From an uncultured Bacteroidales bacterium (GTDB taxonomy: Bacteria > Bacteroidota > Bacteroidia > Bacteroidales > UBA932), in NCBI GenBank assembly GCA_944323245.1, contig CALURT010000024.1, forward strand, positions 1 to 40,703: 40,703 nucleotides of DNA, written 5' to 3'. This document shows, one piece after another, positions 1 to 8,230 of the stretch; the stretch's first letter is position 1, and every line of letters starts with the position of its first letter. The position numbers and the translations under genes are program-made. A model generated the notes under the pieces. That model did not search any database. It saw only the letters and a program-made list of their open reading frames with translations, and was not told the DNA's origin.

Positions 1-2
1 TG

Positions 3-41
3 TACTTCAAGGAAAACGACTCAAAAATCAGGGAAAAATAG
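3..41 (+). CDS. Possible C-terminal end of a gene cut by the window edge
   Basis: Frame 3 from the left edge reads YFKENDSKIREK and then a TAG stop at 39-41. The charged, lysine-rich end is typical of a real protein C-terminus, but twelve codons cannot identify it. The other two forward frames are also open over this stretch, so the call is weak. The next 70 bases up to the tRNA terminator hold nothing I recognise. Confidence 0.25.
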   Translation, partial: YFKENDSKIREK

Positions 42-111
42 AGTCAATCACCAACCATTTTGTGCATCATTACCACTAAAACTGGTGGTACAATACAGAT
101 TCCGTATAAAC

Positions 112-144
112 GAAAAAAGCAGTTGGACAAAAGTTCAACTGCTT
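112..144 (-). terminator. Rho-independent terminator of tRNA-Phe
   Basis: AGCAGTTG at 118-125 pairs with CAACTGCT at 136-143. Read on the minus strand, the stem is followed by a T run (A113-A118 on the plus strand). It lies 12 bases beyond the 3' end of the tRNA-Phe gene, in the direction of its transcription. Confidence 0.75.
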
Positions 145-155
145 GATTTTCAAGG

Positions 156-228
156 TGGTGTCACCGGGAATCGAACCAGGGACACAAGGATTTTCAGTCC
201 TTTGCTCTACCAACTGAGCTATGACACC
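156..228 (-). tRNA. tRNA-Phe (anticodon GAA)
   Basis: On the minus strand the seven-base acceptor arms GGTGTCA and TGACACC pair perfectly. The D arm carries AGCTCAGTTGG, the T arm GGTTCGATTCC, and the anticodon loop CTGAAAA gives GAA, hence phenylalanine. The discriminator base is A. The 3' CCA is not fully encoded (CC then T), so it would be completed by the CCA-adding enzyme. Confidence 0.95.
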
Positions 229-244
229 GTTCCGTTTGGGATTG

Positions 245-275
245 CAAATGTAGGCAAAAATTTTTACACTGCAAA
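245..275 (-). promoter_or_regulatory. Promoter of tRNA-Phe
   Basis: On the minus strand TTTG (plus-strand 272-275) is followed after 19 bases by TACATTTG (plus-strand 245-252). This is a full match to the Bacteroidota housekeeping promoter, TTTG then TAnnTTTG spaced about 19-22 bases. It sits just upstream of the tRNA 5' end at 228. Confidence 0.7.
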
Positions 276-373
276 TTTTTCTTGCATTCTACCCCATATT
301 TTCGACAAAGTGCGCACTGCCGCTCAAAATTTATCTGCAAAAATAGCAAAAATATTCATACCTTCGCAAGGAT

Positions 374-2707
374 ATGACTGCGACGTACACATATATTAAG
401 ACGTACACATATATTAAGGTAATACTTCCGCTGCGGATAGAATGGGAGCCGTATTATTCGGTGGAAACCACGGAAAAAATCAGCATCGGGAGCAGGGTCA
501 GGGTAATGTTTTCCGGAAGAATCTACAATGCGGTCGTCAGCAGCATATCAGAAGCGCCGCCCGAAAACATGAAAATCCGGCCGATCCTGTCTGTGGAAAC
601 GGAATTGCCGGACATATCGGAAGAAGAAATCAGATTCTGGAAAACGATAGCCGGATATTACATGTGTTCCATCGGAGAAGTGTACAAGGCCGCATACCCA
701 TCCGTTAAAATATCCCAGGAAAAGATCCATGCTAAAAAAATCCTCCGGGAAAGGGAAAAATCGGAAGCAAAACTCTCCGAATTGAAGGCAAAAGCGGAAA
801 AAACCGAAAGACTCATCGCAGATAAAAATTCAGTCCTGTCCGAAAAAACAGAAGAAGAAAGGATAAAGGGGAAAGCTGAAAGGAAGGCTACGACAGCGCT
901 TAAGGAAAGGATTGCAAGGCTGACGGAAAATCTCCTTTCGGTGAAAGAAGAAATCGCCTCCATGGAAAAATGTCTTGCCGAAGCAAACCGCCTCTATGGA
1001 AATATGAAAAATCCGGTTGGCGGTGGTACGGACAAAATCGTGCTTTCGGAATACCAACAGGTTGCCTTCGACGGGATCATGGACGCATTCCGCCGGAAAA
1101 AGACAGTCCTGCTCCACGGCGTGACCGGTTCCGGAAAGACTGAAATCTATACCAAATTGGCGGCAAGGACATTGGCGGAAGGCAGGAACGTCCTCTACCT
1201 CGTACCTGAAATAGCAGTCAGCCGCCAGCTTGAGGAAAGGATTGCCTCAAGTGTAGGTCATGAACTCCTTGTATTCCACTCCGGAGAAACGTCTGCGACG
1301 AGAAACGCAACGGCCGAGGCCATCAGAAAATGTGCAGCGGACGGAAACACCTACATGGTGCTCGGTACCCGGTCGTCGCTTTTTCTGCCGCACAACAGGC
1401 TCGGACTCGTCATAGTGGATGAAGAACATGACAGGTCATACAAACAAGACTCCCCCGCCCCAAGATACAACGGCAGGGACTCTGCGATAATGCTTGCAGC
1501 CATCCACGGAAGCAACGTTATCCTCGGCTCAGCCACGCCTTCACTGGAATCGCTTTTCAACGTAAAATACGGGAAATTCGAAGCAGTAAGGCTCGAAAAG
1601 AGATTCTACAACTCTGAAGACGCTGAAATAGAACTCATCGACACCATCGCCGAAAGAAAGAAAAACGGGATGAGAGGGGTGTTTTCATTGAAACTGATAA
1701 AGGAAATCCGCAGTACCTTGGAAAAAGGAGAACAGGTCATGATATTCAGGAGCAGGAAATCGTATTCGCCTGTCCTGCAATGTTCGGAATGCGGAAAAAT
1801 TATAAAATGCCCGAAATGCGGGGTCGGGCTGAGCCTCCACAAGCATCCCGATTCGATGATATGCCATCATTGCGGATTTACGGAAGAATACACCGGGACA
1901 TGCCCCGACTGCGGCGGCAGACTCATCGGGATAGGTGCAGGAACACAGAAAATAGAGGAAGAAGCCAGGTCGCTTTTCCCTGACGCCCGCATCGACAGGC
2001 TTGACGGAGACACTGCCATGAACCGGAATGCGGAAATGGAGACGATAAGGGACTTCGGAAATGGGAAGACAGATATTCTCGTAGGAACGCAAATCATTAC
2101 AAAAGGCTTTGATTTCCCAAGACTTACACTCACAGCTGTCATTTCGGCCGACTCGATTCTCGGAATACAGGATTTCAGGGCGGACGAAAAGGCGTTCCAG
2201 ATATTGGAACAGTTCAGAGGAAGGTGCGCCCGCAGGGGCAGAAAAGGCAAATTCCTGATACAGACGGCGCAGCCAGAGCACCCAGTCTATCAAAAACTGA
2301 TGCAGAAAGATGGCGGAGACCTGTATTCCGGGCTTATGGACGAGAGGAAACTGTTCGGATTCCCGCCGTTCAGCAGGATCATCAATATCATCGTCAAGGA
2401 CACCGACAGGCAACGCTGCGAAAACATGGCATGGTCGCTTTCCGCCGATTTGAGAAAGGCTTTGCCGCAACAGGATTCAGGCAGGGAAGATAATTTCGCG
2501 GCAATCCATGCGGAAAAGGAAGAGACCGTCACCGGTCCGTTCACTCCGGAAATAGAAAAGACCGACGACAATTATATCAGGATAATAAGAATTTCATTGG
2601 AAAAAGACCGGAATCTTTCGCAGAACAAGGAAAAAGTCCGGAAAGTCATGGAAAATTTCCATAAGAATTACAGGGAACACCTGACAGTCGACGTGGACCC
2701 GTTATAG
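374..2707 (+). CDS. priA: Primosomal protein N' (replication restart helicase PriA)
   Basis: PriA is a 3'-5' superfamily-2 helicase that recognises abandoned replication forks and reloads the replisome. The 777-residue product has an N-terminal 3'-end binding domain (about 15-113), Walker A GVTGSGKT (249-256), a DEEH box near 349, and an eight-cysteine zinc region around 470-515 (pairs CSEC, CPKC, CHHC, CPDC). The C-terminal helicase motifs, including a QFRGRCARRGRKG segment, follow. Between about 115 and 205, where family members carry a winged-helix domain, the sequence is a highly charged Lys/Glu-rich stretch that looks like coiled coil. The first codons lie in an 18-bp tandem duplication, so the extreme N-terminus (TYTYIK twice) is unusual. 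ATG 374 is the only good start before the conserved VILPLRIEWEPYYSV segment; AAGGAT lies just before it. The gene converges on the lipid kinase gene, with 7 bases between their stops. Confidence 0.93.
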   Translation: MTATYTYIKTYTYIKVILPLRIEWEPYYSVETTEKISIGSRVRVMFSGRIYNAVVSSISEAPPENMKIRPILSVETELPDISEEEIRFWKTIAGYYMCSIGEVYKAAYPSVKISQEKIHAKKILREREKSEAKLSELKAKAEKTERLIADKNSVLSEKTEEERIKGKAERKATTALKERIARLTENLLSVKEEIASMEKCLAEANRLYGNMKNPVGGGTDKIVLSEYQQVAFDGIMDAFRRKKTVLLHGVTGSGKTEIYTKLAARTLAEGRNVLYLVPEIAVSRQLEERIASSVGHELLVFHSGETSATRNATAEAIRKCAADGNTYMVLGTRSSLFLPHNRLGLVIVDEEHDRSYKQDSPAPRYNGRDSAIMLAAIHGSNVILGSATPSLESLFNVKYGKFEAVRLEKRFYNSEDAEIELIDTIAERKKNGMRGVFSLKLIKEIRSTLEKGEQVMIFRSRKSYSPVLQCSECGKIIKCPKCGVGLSLHKHPDSMICHHCGFTEEYTGTCPDCGGRLIGIGAGTQKIEEEARSLFPDARIDRLDGDTAMNRNAEMETIRDFGNGKTDILVGTQIITKGFDFPRLTLTAVISADSILGIQDFRADEKAFQILEQFRGRCARRGRKGKFLIQTAQPEHPVYQKLMQKDGGDLYSGLMDERKLFGFPPFSRIINIIVKDTDRQRCENMAWSLSADLRKALPQQDSGREDNFAAIHAEKEETVTGPFTPEIEKTDDNYIRIIRISLEKDRNLSQNKEKVRKVMENFHKNYREHLTVDVDPL
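383..418 (+). repeat. 18-bp perfect tandem duplication in the priA 5' end
   Basis: ACGTACACATATATTAAG occurs twice in a row (383-400 and 401-418). Its length is a multiple of three, so it adds six codons (TYTYIK) to the priA reading frame without breaking it. Confidence 0.9.
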
Positions 2708-2714
2708 GCCCGCG

Positions 2715-3698
2715 TCAGGCATGAAGGACGTTGATCTGCTGAGGGAGGACATCGAAGCGGACAGGGACATTCCCCACAATCTCACCGTCGACTTCCACCA
2801 ATTCGGCACGGCTCCGGAATGGAGCGACTGTCAACGATTTGCATTTTCCGTAAATCAGTTCCTTTACTGTCAGAAGTCTGCCGGTAAACAGTTTCGGAGC
2901 CTCCTTCAATATCCTCGCTACCGAAAAAGGAGGTATTACGGTATAGTCGAGAAGCCCGTCATCGAAAACCGCATCCGGAGTCTGCCTGAGCCCTCCGCCG
3001 GAATATTTGCCCGTACCCACGGCTATCGAGAAACAGCCGCCTTCGAACAGTTTCCTGCCGTCGCAGAACACGGTGGCCGAAAATGGCTTGAAATGGAACA
3101 GATTATACAGCAATGAATTTATATACAGGAGCTTTCCTTTCTTTCCCCCAAGTTTTTGCTCATTGACACGTTCGCAGACCCTTGCATCGAAGCCGACACC
3201 TCCGATATTCACCATGTAGGAAGTCCTGACAGGCTCTGCCGACAAAAGCTGCTCCGGTTCGGCTACCGGATCGAAGACGGACAACCTGACCACATCCTGC
3301 CTTACCAAGGATTCGTTGCGGATGAGCTCTATCGTCCTTTCTAAATTCCGGTTTATGCCATGGATCCTTATCCAGTCATTGCCCGAACCGATAGGAATCA
3401 CGGCTATGGAGAAATCGGATACGTATACGGACTCCGTCCCGCAGGCATATTTCATTATCCCTTCGAGGACTTCATGGATTGTCCCGTCGCCGCCTACGGC
3501 TATGAATTTCCTGTACCCCTCGGAAGCCGCCTGAAAGGCGATTTCGGTAGCATGATATTTACAGTCAGTGTATTTGTTGTCGTAAGGGATGCCGGCTTCG
3601 GCCAACAGGATTTCCGCTTTTCTCCAGATCGAAACGGTCTTTCCGCTTCCTGCATGAAGATTGACTATCGTAAACCACAATTCTCCCGTTCCTGGCAT
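2715..3698 (-). CDS. Diacylglycerol/lipid kinase family protein (DagK/YegS type)
   Basis: This 327-residue protein belongs to the DAGK-catalytic family, which phosphorylates diacylglycerol or related lipids at the inner face of the membrane with ATP. Visible motifs are NLHAGSGK near 13-20, the nucleotide-binding GGDGT at 69-73, and PIGSGNDW, the family's conserved GSGND. The C-terminal half has the beta-rich fold region (GGCFSIAVGTGKYSGGG and DGLLDY). The reading frame extends 12 codons upstream, but the ATG at 3698 directly precedes the conserved start of the fold and follows a -7 promoter element on this strand, so I chose it. It is divergent from parA. The exact lipid substrate cannot be told from sequence. 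Confidence 0.85.
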   Translation of the reverse strand: MPGTGELWFTIVNLHAGSGKTVSIWRKAEILLAEAGIPYDNKYTDCKYHATEIAFQAASEGYRKFIAVGGDGTIHEVLEGIMKYACGTESVYVSDFSIAVIPIGSGNDWIRIHGINRNLERTIELIRNESLVRQDVVRLSVFDPVAEPEQLLSAEPVRTSYMVNIGGVGFDARVCERVNEQKLGGKKGKLLYINSLLYNLFHFKPFSATVFCDGRKLFEGGCFSIAVGTGKYSGGGLRQTPDAVFDDGLLDYTVIPPFSVARILKEAPKLFTGRLLTVKELIYGKCKSLTVAPFRSRAELVEVDGEIVGNVPVRFDVLPQQINVLHA

Positions 3699-3722
3699 AT
3701 TCTGTTGATAAGTTTTCGGGCA

Positions 3723-3770
3723 CAAAAGTAGCAAATTACAGGCAGTAAAAAAATATTTTTATAAATTTGC
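3723..3770. promoter_or_regulatory. Divergent promoter region, lipid kinase (-) and parA (+)
   Basis: A -7-type element TACTTTTG lies on the minus strand at 3723-3730, reading toward the lipid kinase. TAAATTTG lies on the plus strand at 3762-3769, reading toward parA. No clear TTTG -33 partner is visible for either, so both rest on the -7 match and position. Confidence 0.45.
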
Positions 3771-3802
3771 AAAGATTTAGCGATTATCGAATCGGAGTTA
3801 AT

Positions 3803-4585
3803 ATGGGAAAAGTCATTGCAATAGCCAACCAGAAGGGCGGAGTAGGAAAAACCACGACGGCGATCAATCTTGCCGCATCGCTCGCAGTATTGGAAAAAAA
3901 GGTCCTGATAATAGATGCGGACCCTCAGGCCAATACTACGTCCGGGCTCAATTTCTCTCCGGAGGATGACCAGAAACGGACTTTGTACGAAGTCATGATA
4001 GGAAGGTTGGACATTCGTGACGCACTTATACAGACGGAGATAGCCAATCTTCATCTGATTCCTTCCCATATCAATCTTGTGGGAGCGGAAATAGAGATGC
4101 TCGACGACGACGAAAGGGAATCGGTACTGAAAAAGTCGCTTGCGCCGATTCGCAACGACTATGATTTCATAATAATCGACTGTTCTCCGTCGTTGGGACT
4201 CATTACCGTCAATTCCCTTACCGCGGCCGACTCGGTGATGATTCCAGTACAGCCCGAATTCTTCGCTTTGGAAGGTCTCGGCAAGCTGCTACAGACCATA
4301 AGGCTCGTGCAGCAGGGAGTAAACCCCGGACTTGACATAGAAGGCTTCGTGGTGACGATGTTCGACGGAAGGACCAAAGTCCATACACAGGTGGTGAACG
4401 AATTGCGCGAACATTTCAAGGATATGGTATTCAAGACCATCATCCAGCGCAACATCCGTCTCAGCGAAGCTCCGTCGCACGGAAAGCCTATCATATTGTA
4501 CGACGTGATATGCAACGGCACGGTCAATTATCTGAACCTTGCCAAGGAAGTTCTTGAGAAAAACAATTATACCGTATCTAAATAA
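3803..4585 (+). CDS. parA: ParA/Soj chromosome-partitioning ATPase
   Basis: ParA binds nucleoid DNA as an ATP-loaded dimer and, with ParB, segregates the replication origin region. The 260-residue product begins MGKVIAIANQKGGVGKTTT, with the deviant Walker A motif (KGGVGKT, 11-17) and its signature lysine. It continues with DADPQANTT (Walker A' region) and the Walker B-like FIIIDCSPSLG. Length is typical for chromosomal ParA without an added DNA-binding domain. A 12-codon upstream extension of the frame was rejected because ATG 3803 matches the family start and follows GGAGTTA. Its stop overlaps the parB start by one base (TAATG), implying translational coupling. Confidence 0.95.
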   Translation: MGKVIAIANQKGGVGKTTTAINLAASLAVLEKKVLIIDADPQANTTSGLNFSPEDDQKRTLYEVMIGRLDIRDALIQTEIANLHLIPSHINLVGAEIEMLDDDERESVLKKSLAPIRNDYDFIIIDCSPSLGLITVNSLTAADSVMIPVQPEFFALEGLGKLLQTIRLVQQGVNPGLDIEGFVVTMFDGRTKVHTQVVNELREHFKDMVFKTIIQRNIRLSEAPSHGKPIILYDVICNGTVNYLNLAKEVLEKNNYTVSK

Positions 4586-5505
4586 TGGGCAGACAGCAAA
4601 GAGGATTGGGCAAAGGGCTCGGTGCATTATTGGGCGACAAGGATTTAAGCCAGATAAGGAAACCGGTGGACTACGTCAACAAAAGCGTGGTCTCGACCGG
4701 AAATTCGCAGAACAGTGCGGACATAATGCTGATACCTGTCGAAATGATAGAGCCGAATCCGTTCCAGCCGAGAATGTCTTTCGACGCGGAGGCACTTGAG
4801 GAATTGGCGGACTCGATCCGGACACTCGGACTCATCCAGCCGATTACCGTCAGAAGGAAAAATCATGACAGATACCAGATTATAAGCGGAGAAAGGCGTT
4901 TCAGGGCATGCAGGCTCGCAGGCATGGATGAAATTCCGGCATACATCATCGATACCGGAGACCAGGGAATGCTGGAAATGGCCATCGTGGAAAACATCCA
5001 GAGGGAGGACCTCGACCCTATCGAAATCGCCATGAGCTACGAAAGGCTCATCAACGAGTGCAATCTCACTCAGGAGCAGATGGCTTCGAGAGTCGGCAAG
5101 AAAAGGGCATCCGTCACCAATTTCCTGCGGCTGCTCAAACTGCCTGCCAAGATACAGCATGACCTGAAAGTGGGACTTTTGAGCGTCGGACATGCCAAGG
5201 TGCTGCTCGGAGTGGAAAATCCCGAGATTCAGGAAAGGCTCTGCGACATGGTCATAAAGGAAGACCTCTCCGTCCGCAGCCTTGAAGAAAGAATCAGGAA
5301 CCTCGACAAGCCCCGCAAGAAAGAGTCCGAAGCACAGGAACTTCCGGACGAATATTTCAGAGTACTCGAAATCGTGGGCAAATATTTCGAAAACAATATC
5401 AGCCTGAAGCGGGCCACCAATGGAAAAGGCACAATGACGATTCATTTTTCATCGGATGAAGAAGTCAGAAAGTTCCTTAATGCTCTCGAAGATTCCAAAA
5501 TCTGA
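4585..5505 (+). CDS. parB: ParB/Spo0J centromere-binding protein
   Basis: ParB is a CTP-dependent clamp that loads at parS sites and spreads along origin-proximal DNA. The 306-residue protein starts with MGRQQRGLGKGLGALLGD, the usual ParA-stimulating N-terminus. It then has the ParB/Srx CTPase core with NPFQPR and GERRFRACRLAGM, ENIQREDLDPIE, and a helix-turn-helix (LTQEQMASRVGKKRASVTNFLRLLKLP). A dimerisation tail follows. The start codon overlaps the parA stop by one base. The DUF5683 gene follows 21 bases downstream. No 16-bp parS palindrome was recognised by eye in the window. Confidence 0.95.
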   Translation: MGRQQRGLGKGLGALLGDKDLSQIRKPVDYVNKSVVSTGNSQNSADIMLIPVEMIEPNPFQPRMSFDAEALEELADSIRTLGLIQPITVRRKNHDRYQIISGERRFRACRLAGMDEIPAYIIDTGDQGMLEMAIVENIQREDLDPIEIAMSYERLINECNLTQEQMASRVGKKRASVTNFLRLLKLPAKIQHDLKVGLLSVGHAKVLLGVENPEIQERLCDMVIKEDLSVRSLEERIRNLDKPRKKESEAQELPDEYFRVLEIVGKYFENNISLKRATNGKGTMTIHFSSDEEVRKFLNALEDSKI

Positions 5506-5526
5506 CAGAGCTACAATCGAATCCCA

Positions 5527-6504
5527 ATGGCGAGAAAATACATCCTACATATACTCATTGCGTTAGCGGCTTTCTGTGCGTTCGGGACCGCGGCCGATGC
5601 CCAGTTCAGGGAAGAGGCCTTCACCCAGTCGTACAATCCGGCTGACTCCACGGCGACCGCCGACACTTCCGACAAGATGTTTTCATTCAAGGAACTTTTC
5701 GGAGGTCTCGCCCACAAGACCGACCTGAGGATAGGCACAATGTTCGCCGGTTCGATGGTCCTGCCTGGAATTTCGCAGATTTACAACAGGGACTGGTGGA
5801 AACTCCCGATAGTGTACGGAGGCATCGGTGTCTGTGCAGGATTGGGAGGGCATTACCTCCATCAGTACAACGTATCGAAAAAGGCATACGAAGCGGCGTT
5901 CGCCCTTGACCCGAACACTCCCCTGACGATAAACACGGCTGCGAAGCAGCGGGGCACGTGGCTCATGGTAGGCGCAGGTCTCATCTATTGGGGCAGTCTC
6001 ATGGACGGCGCCGTCTGCTACAAAAAGGACATTCACCCGCACCCTGGACGCGCTACAGTGTATTCGATACTTCTTCCCGGACTCGGACAGGCATACAACG
6101 GGGAATACTGGAAAATCCCTATTTACTGGGGATGTATAGCCGGTTCTGTGCATTTCCTGTGCACCAACAGCACCAATTACCAGAGATTCAGGAGAATATA
6201 CAGGGAAGCCACCAACCCTGCCGGCGGCTACACGGGACCTGTTTCCGCAGAAACGGCATTATGGTACAGGGACGTGTACAGACGTTACAGGGATTATTCG
6301 ATACTTGCCACCGTAGGTTTTTACCTGTTGCAGGTCATAGATGCCAACGTATTCGCTTACATGCATGATTTCGAAGTCTCGGATGATATTTCCATGAGGC
6401 TCGAACCTGCGGTGATAGCTCCGGACAATGCATACGCTTTCGGTCCGATGCCTTCTTCTCCTATGGAAAACGCTATCGGCCTGAGATTCGGTCTCAGGTT
6501 CTGA
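5527..6504 (+). CDS. DUF5683 domain-containing membrane protein
   Basis: The 325-residue protein has an N-terminal signal sequence (MARKYILHILIALAAFCAFGTAADA) followed by an acidic Ser/Thr-rich linker. Two related membrane modules follow: PGISQIYNRDWWKLPIVYGG and, about 100 residues later, PGLGQAYNGEYWKIPIYWGC. This repeated P-G-x-x-Q-x-Y-N-x-x-(W/Y)-W-K-x-P motif is the hallmark of DUF5683. The family has no known biochemical function. It sits in the conserved parA-parB-DUF5683-lytic transglycosylase block of Bacteroidota, 18 bases before the next gene, so it is probably co-transcribed and may act at the cell envelope. Confidence 0.85.
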   Translation: MARKYILHILIALAAFCAFGTAADAQFREEAFTQSYNPADSTATADTSDKMFSFKELFGGLAHKTDLRIGTMFAGSMVLPGISQIYNRDWWKLPIVYGGIGVCAGLGGHYLHQYNVSKKAYEAAFALDPNTPLTINTAAKQRGTWLMVGAGLIYWGSLMDGAVCYKKDIHPHPGRATVYSILLPGLGQAYNGEYWKIPIYWGCIAGSVHFLCTNSTNYQRFRRIYREATNPAGGYTGPVSAETALWYRDVYRRYRDYSILATVGFYLLQVIDANVFAYMHDFEVSDDISMRLEPAVIAPDNAYAFGPMPSSPMENAIGLRFGLRF

Positions 6505-6522
6505 ACTGAAAAATTTTAAAGG

Positions 6523-8178
6523 ATGAAATTACAACATATCAGATTTTTTGCCGTTGCTGCTGTAGCGGCGCTTTGTATTTTGAATTTTGAAACACCTGCC
6601 GCTGCCGGCAGAAAAAACGTAAAGAAGTCGGAACTCGAAAGGGAGAACGATTCTCTCAGACTTACAATAGACTCATTGGCTGCCGAAATCGACAGATTGA
6701 ACGAAGAGATGCGCATCAATGACAGCATCAACCTCGAAATCATCGACATATACGATGAAAATGAGGACAAAAGCGCGGCCGGGCTCAATCCTGAAGACTA
6801 CAATGCCGAAGTTTCGGACAGCCTCCTGAGCATCTGGTACGTACAGCAGAAAATCAGCGAAGACGTCGAAGAACAGTACGACATGGATTCGGTAAGGTTC
6901 GAATCCAATGTCCCGGATGAAGTCTATGTCAACCGCCTCAAGGCCATCAATTCATTCATCGACCTGCCGTACAATGACATAGTGAAGAATTATATCATCC
7001 TCTATTCCGAAAAGTCCAAACCCCGCATGGGACGCATCATTGGGCTCTGCGAATACTACATGCCGATATTCGAAGAAATCTTCAACGAACATGACGTTCC
7101 CGAAGAGCTCAAGGCAATGGCAGTGGTGGAATCGGCACTCAATCCCACTGCCGTTTCGAGAGCCGGAGCCAAGGGCATGTGGCAGTTCATGTACAGCACG
7201 GCCAAGATCTACGGACTGACCATAAATTCGTTCGTGGACGAACGTCTTGATCCGATAAAGTCGGCCCACGCCGCTGCGGAATATCTCAAGGATGCGTACA
7301 ACATATTCGGTGACTGGAACTTGGCGATTGCTGCCTATAACTGCGGCGCCGGAAATGTCAGCAAGGCCATCAGAAGAAGCGGAGGCAAAAGGGCGTTCTG
7401 GGACATCTACTATTATCTGCCCCGGGAAACGAGAGGCTATGTGCCGGCATTCGTGGCGGCACTCTACACCATGACCTATTACAAGGAGCACGGCATCGTG
7501 CCGGAACCTGTCGCCATGCCTGTGCATGTGGATACGTTCAAGATCAACAAGATGCTGCATTTCAAGCAGGTAAGCGAACTTGCAGGAGTTCCGATGGAAA
7601 ATCTGAAAAACCTCAACCCGCAATACAGGCATGAAATCATCCCGGGTAACGAAAAGGAATACATACTCCGGATACCCTACAATTATACCAATGCCTTCAT
7701 AGACCATGAAGACTCATTATACACTTACAAGGCTTCCGAGTTTTTCAACCCGGTGGTGATCAAAAAGATCAAAGACGGCGGCGACGGAGAGAGAATCGTC
7801 CACAGGGTAAGGAGCGGAGAAGTACTCGGCTCGATTGCACTGCGCTACAGGGTCAGCGTCAGCCAGATCAAGAGGTGGAACAATCTCAGGAGCGACAACA
7901 TCCGGATCGGGCAGCGTCTCGTCATATACCGCGGAGGGAAAGGGCCGGTGACAACAGCCTCTTCATCCACGAAGAAAAAGGTGGAACAGCCGAATCCCTC
8001 CCACAAGTCTACCGTCCCGATGGATGCAGAATATACGGTCTACACCGTCAAGTCGGGTGACTCGCTATACCTCATCGCCAAGAACTATCCCGGCGTAAGT
8101 GCGCAGAACATCATGGATTTCAACGGTATAAGCAGCGACATCAAACCCGGAATGAAAATAAAGATTCCGAAATTATAA
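6523..8178 (+). CDS. LysM lytic transglycosylase (MltD-like)
   Basis: The protein cleaves peptidoglycan glycan strands non-hydrolytically in the periplasm. The 551-residue product has a signal peptide (about 1-28, ending PAAAG) and a charged coiled-coil stretch (about 33-70). The SLT goose-type lysozyme domain follows, with putative catalytic Glu203 in AVVESALNP and the family motifs GAKGMWQFM and AAYNCGAGN. Two C-terminal LysM domains bind glycan, at about 427-470 (VRSGEVLGSIALRYRVS) and 505-550 (VKSGDSLYLIAKNYPGVS). Architecture and length match MltD of Bacteroidales. No lipobox is evident, so it is probably secreted to the periplasm. It closes the parA operon; the next gene is convergent. 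Confidence 0.92.
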   Translation: MKLQHIRFFAVAAVAALCILNFETPAAAGRKNVKKSELERENDSLRLTIDSLAAEIDRLNEEMRINDSINLEIIDIYDENEDKSAAGLNPEDYNAEVSDSLLSIWYVQQKISEDVEEQYDMDSVRFESNVPDEVYVNRLKAINSFIDLPYNDIVKNYIILYSEKSKPRMGRIIGLCEYYMPIFEEIFNEHDVPEELKAMAVVESALNPTAVSRAGAKGMWQFMYSTAKIYGLTINSFVDERLDPIKSAHAAAEYLKDAYNIFGDWNLAIAAYNCGAGNVSKAIRRSGGKRAFWDIYYYLPRETRGYVPAFVAALYTMTYYKEHGIVPEPVAMPVHVDTFKINKMLHFKQVSELAGVPMENLKNLNPQYRHEIIPGNEKEYILRIPYNYTNAFIDHEDSLYTYKASEFFNPVVIKKIKDGGDGERIVHRVRSGEVLGSIALRYRVSVSQIKRWNNLRSDNIRIGQRLVIYRGGKGPVTTASSSTKKKVEQPNPSHKSTVPMDAEYTVYTVKSGDSLYLIAKNYPGVSAQNIMDFNGISSDIKPGMKIKIPKL

Positions 8179-8230
8179 CGTCAGTCCGGCGAATACCTTA
8201 TTCCTGAGCGACATAAGTTCGTCGCACCGT

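Noticed and set aside
85..399. 104-residue plus-strand open frame at the left end
   Set aside because: It runs straight through the tRNA-Phe gene and its terminator on the other strand and ends inside the priA start; the composition is not protein-like.
1685..2470. 261-residue minus-strand frame inside priA
   Set aside because: Shadow of the helicase region; no recognisable domain, no promoter, and priA motifs cover the same bases.
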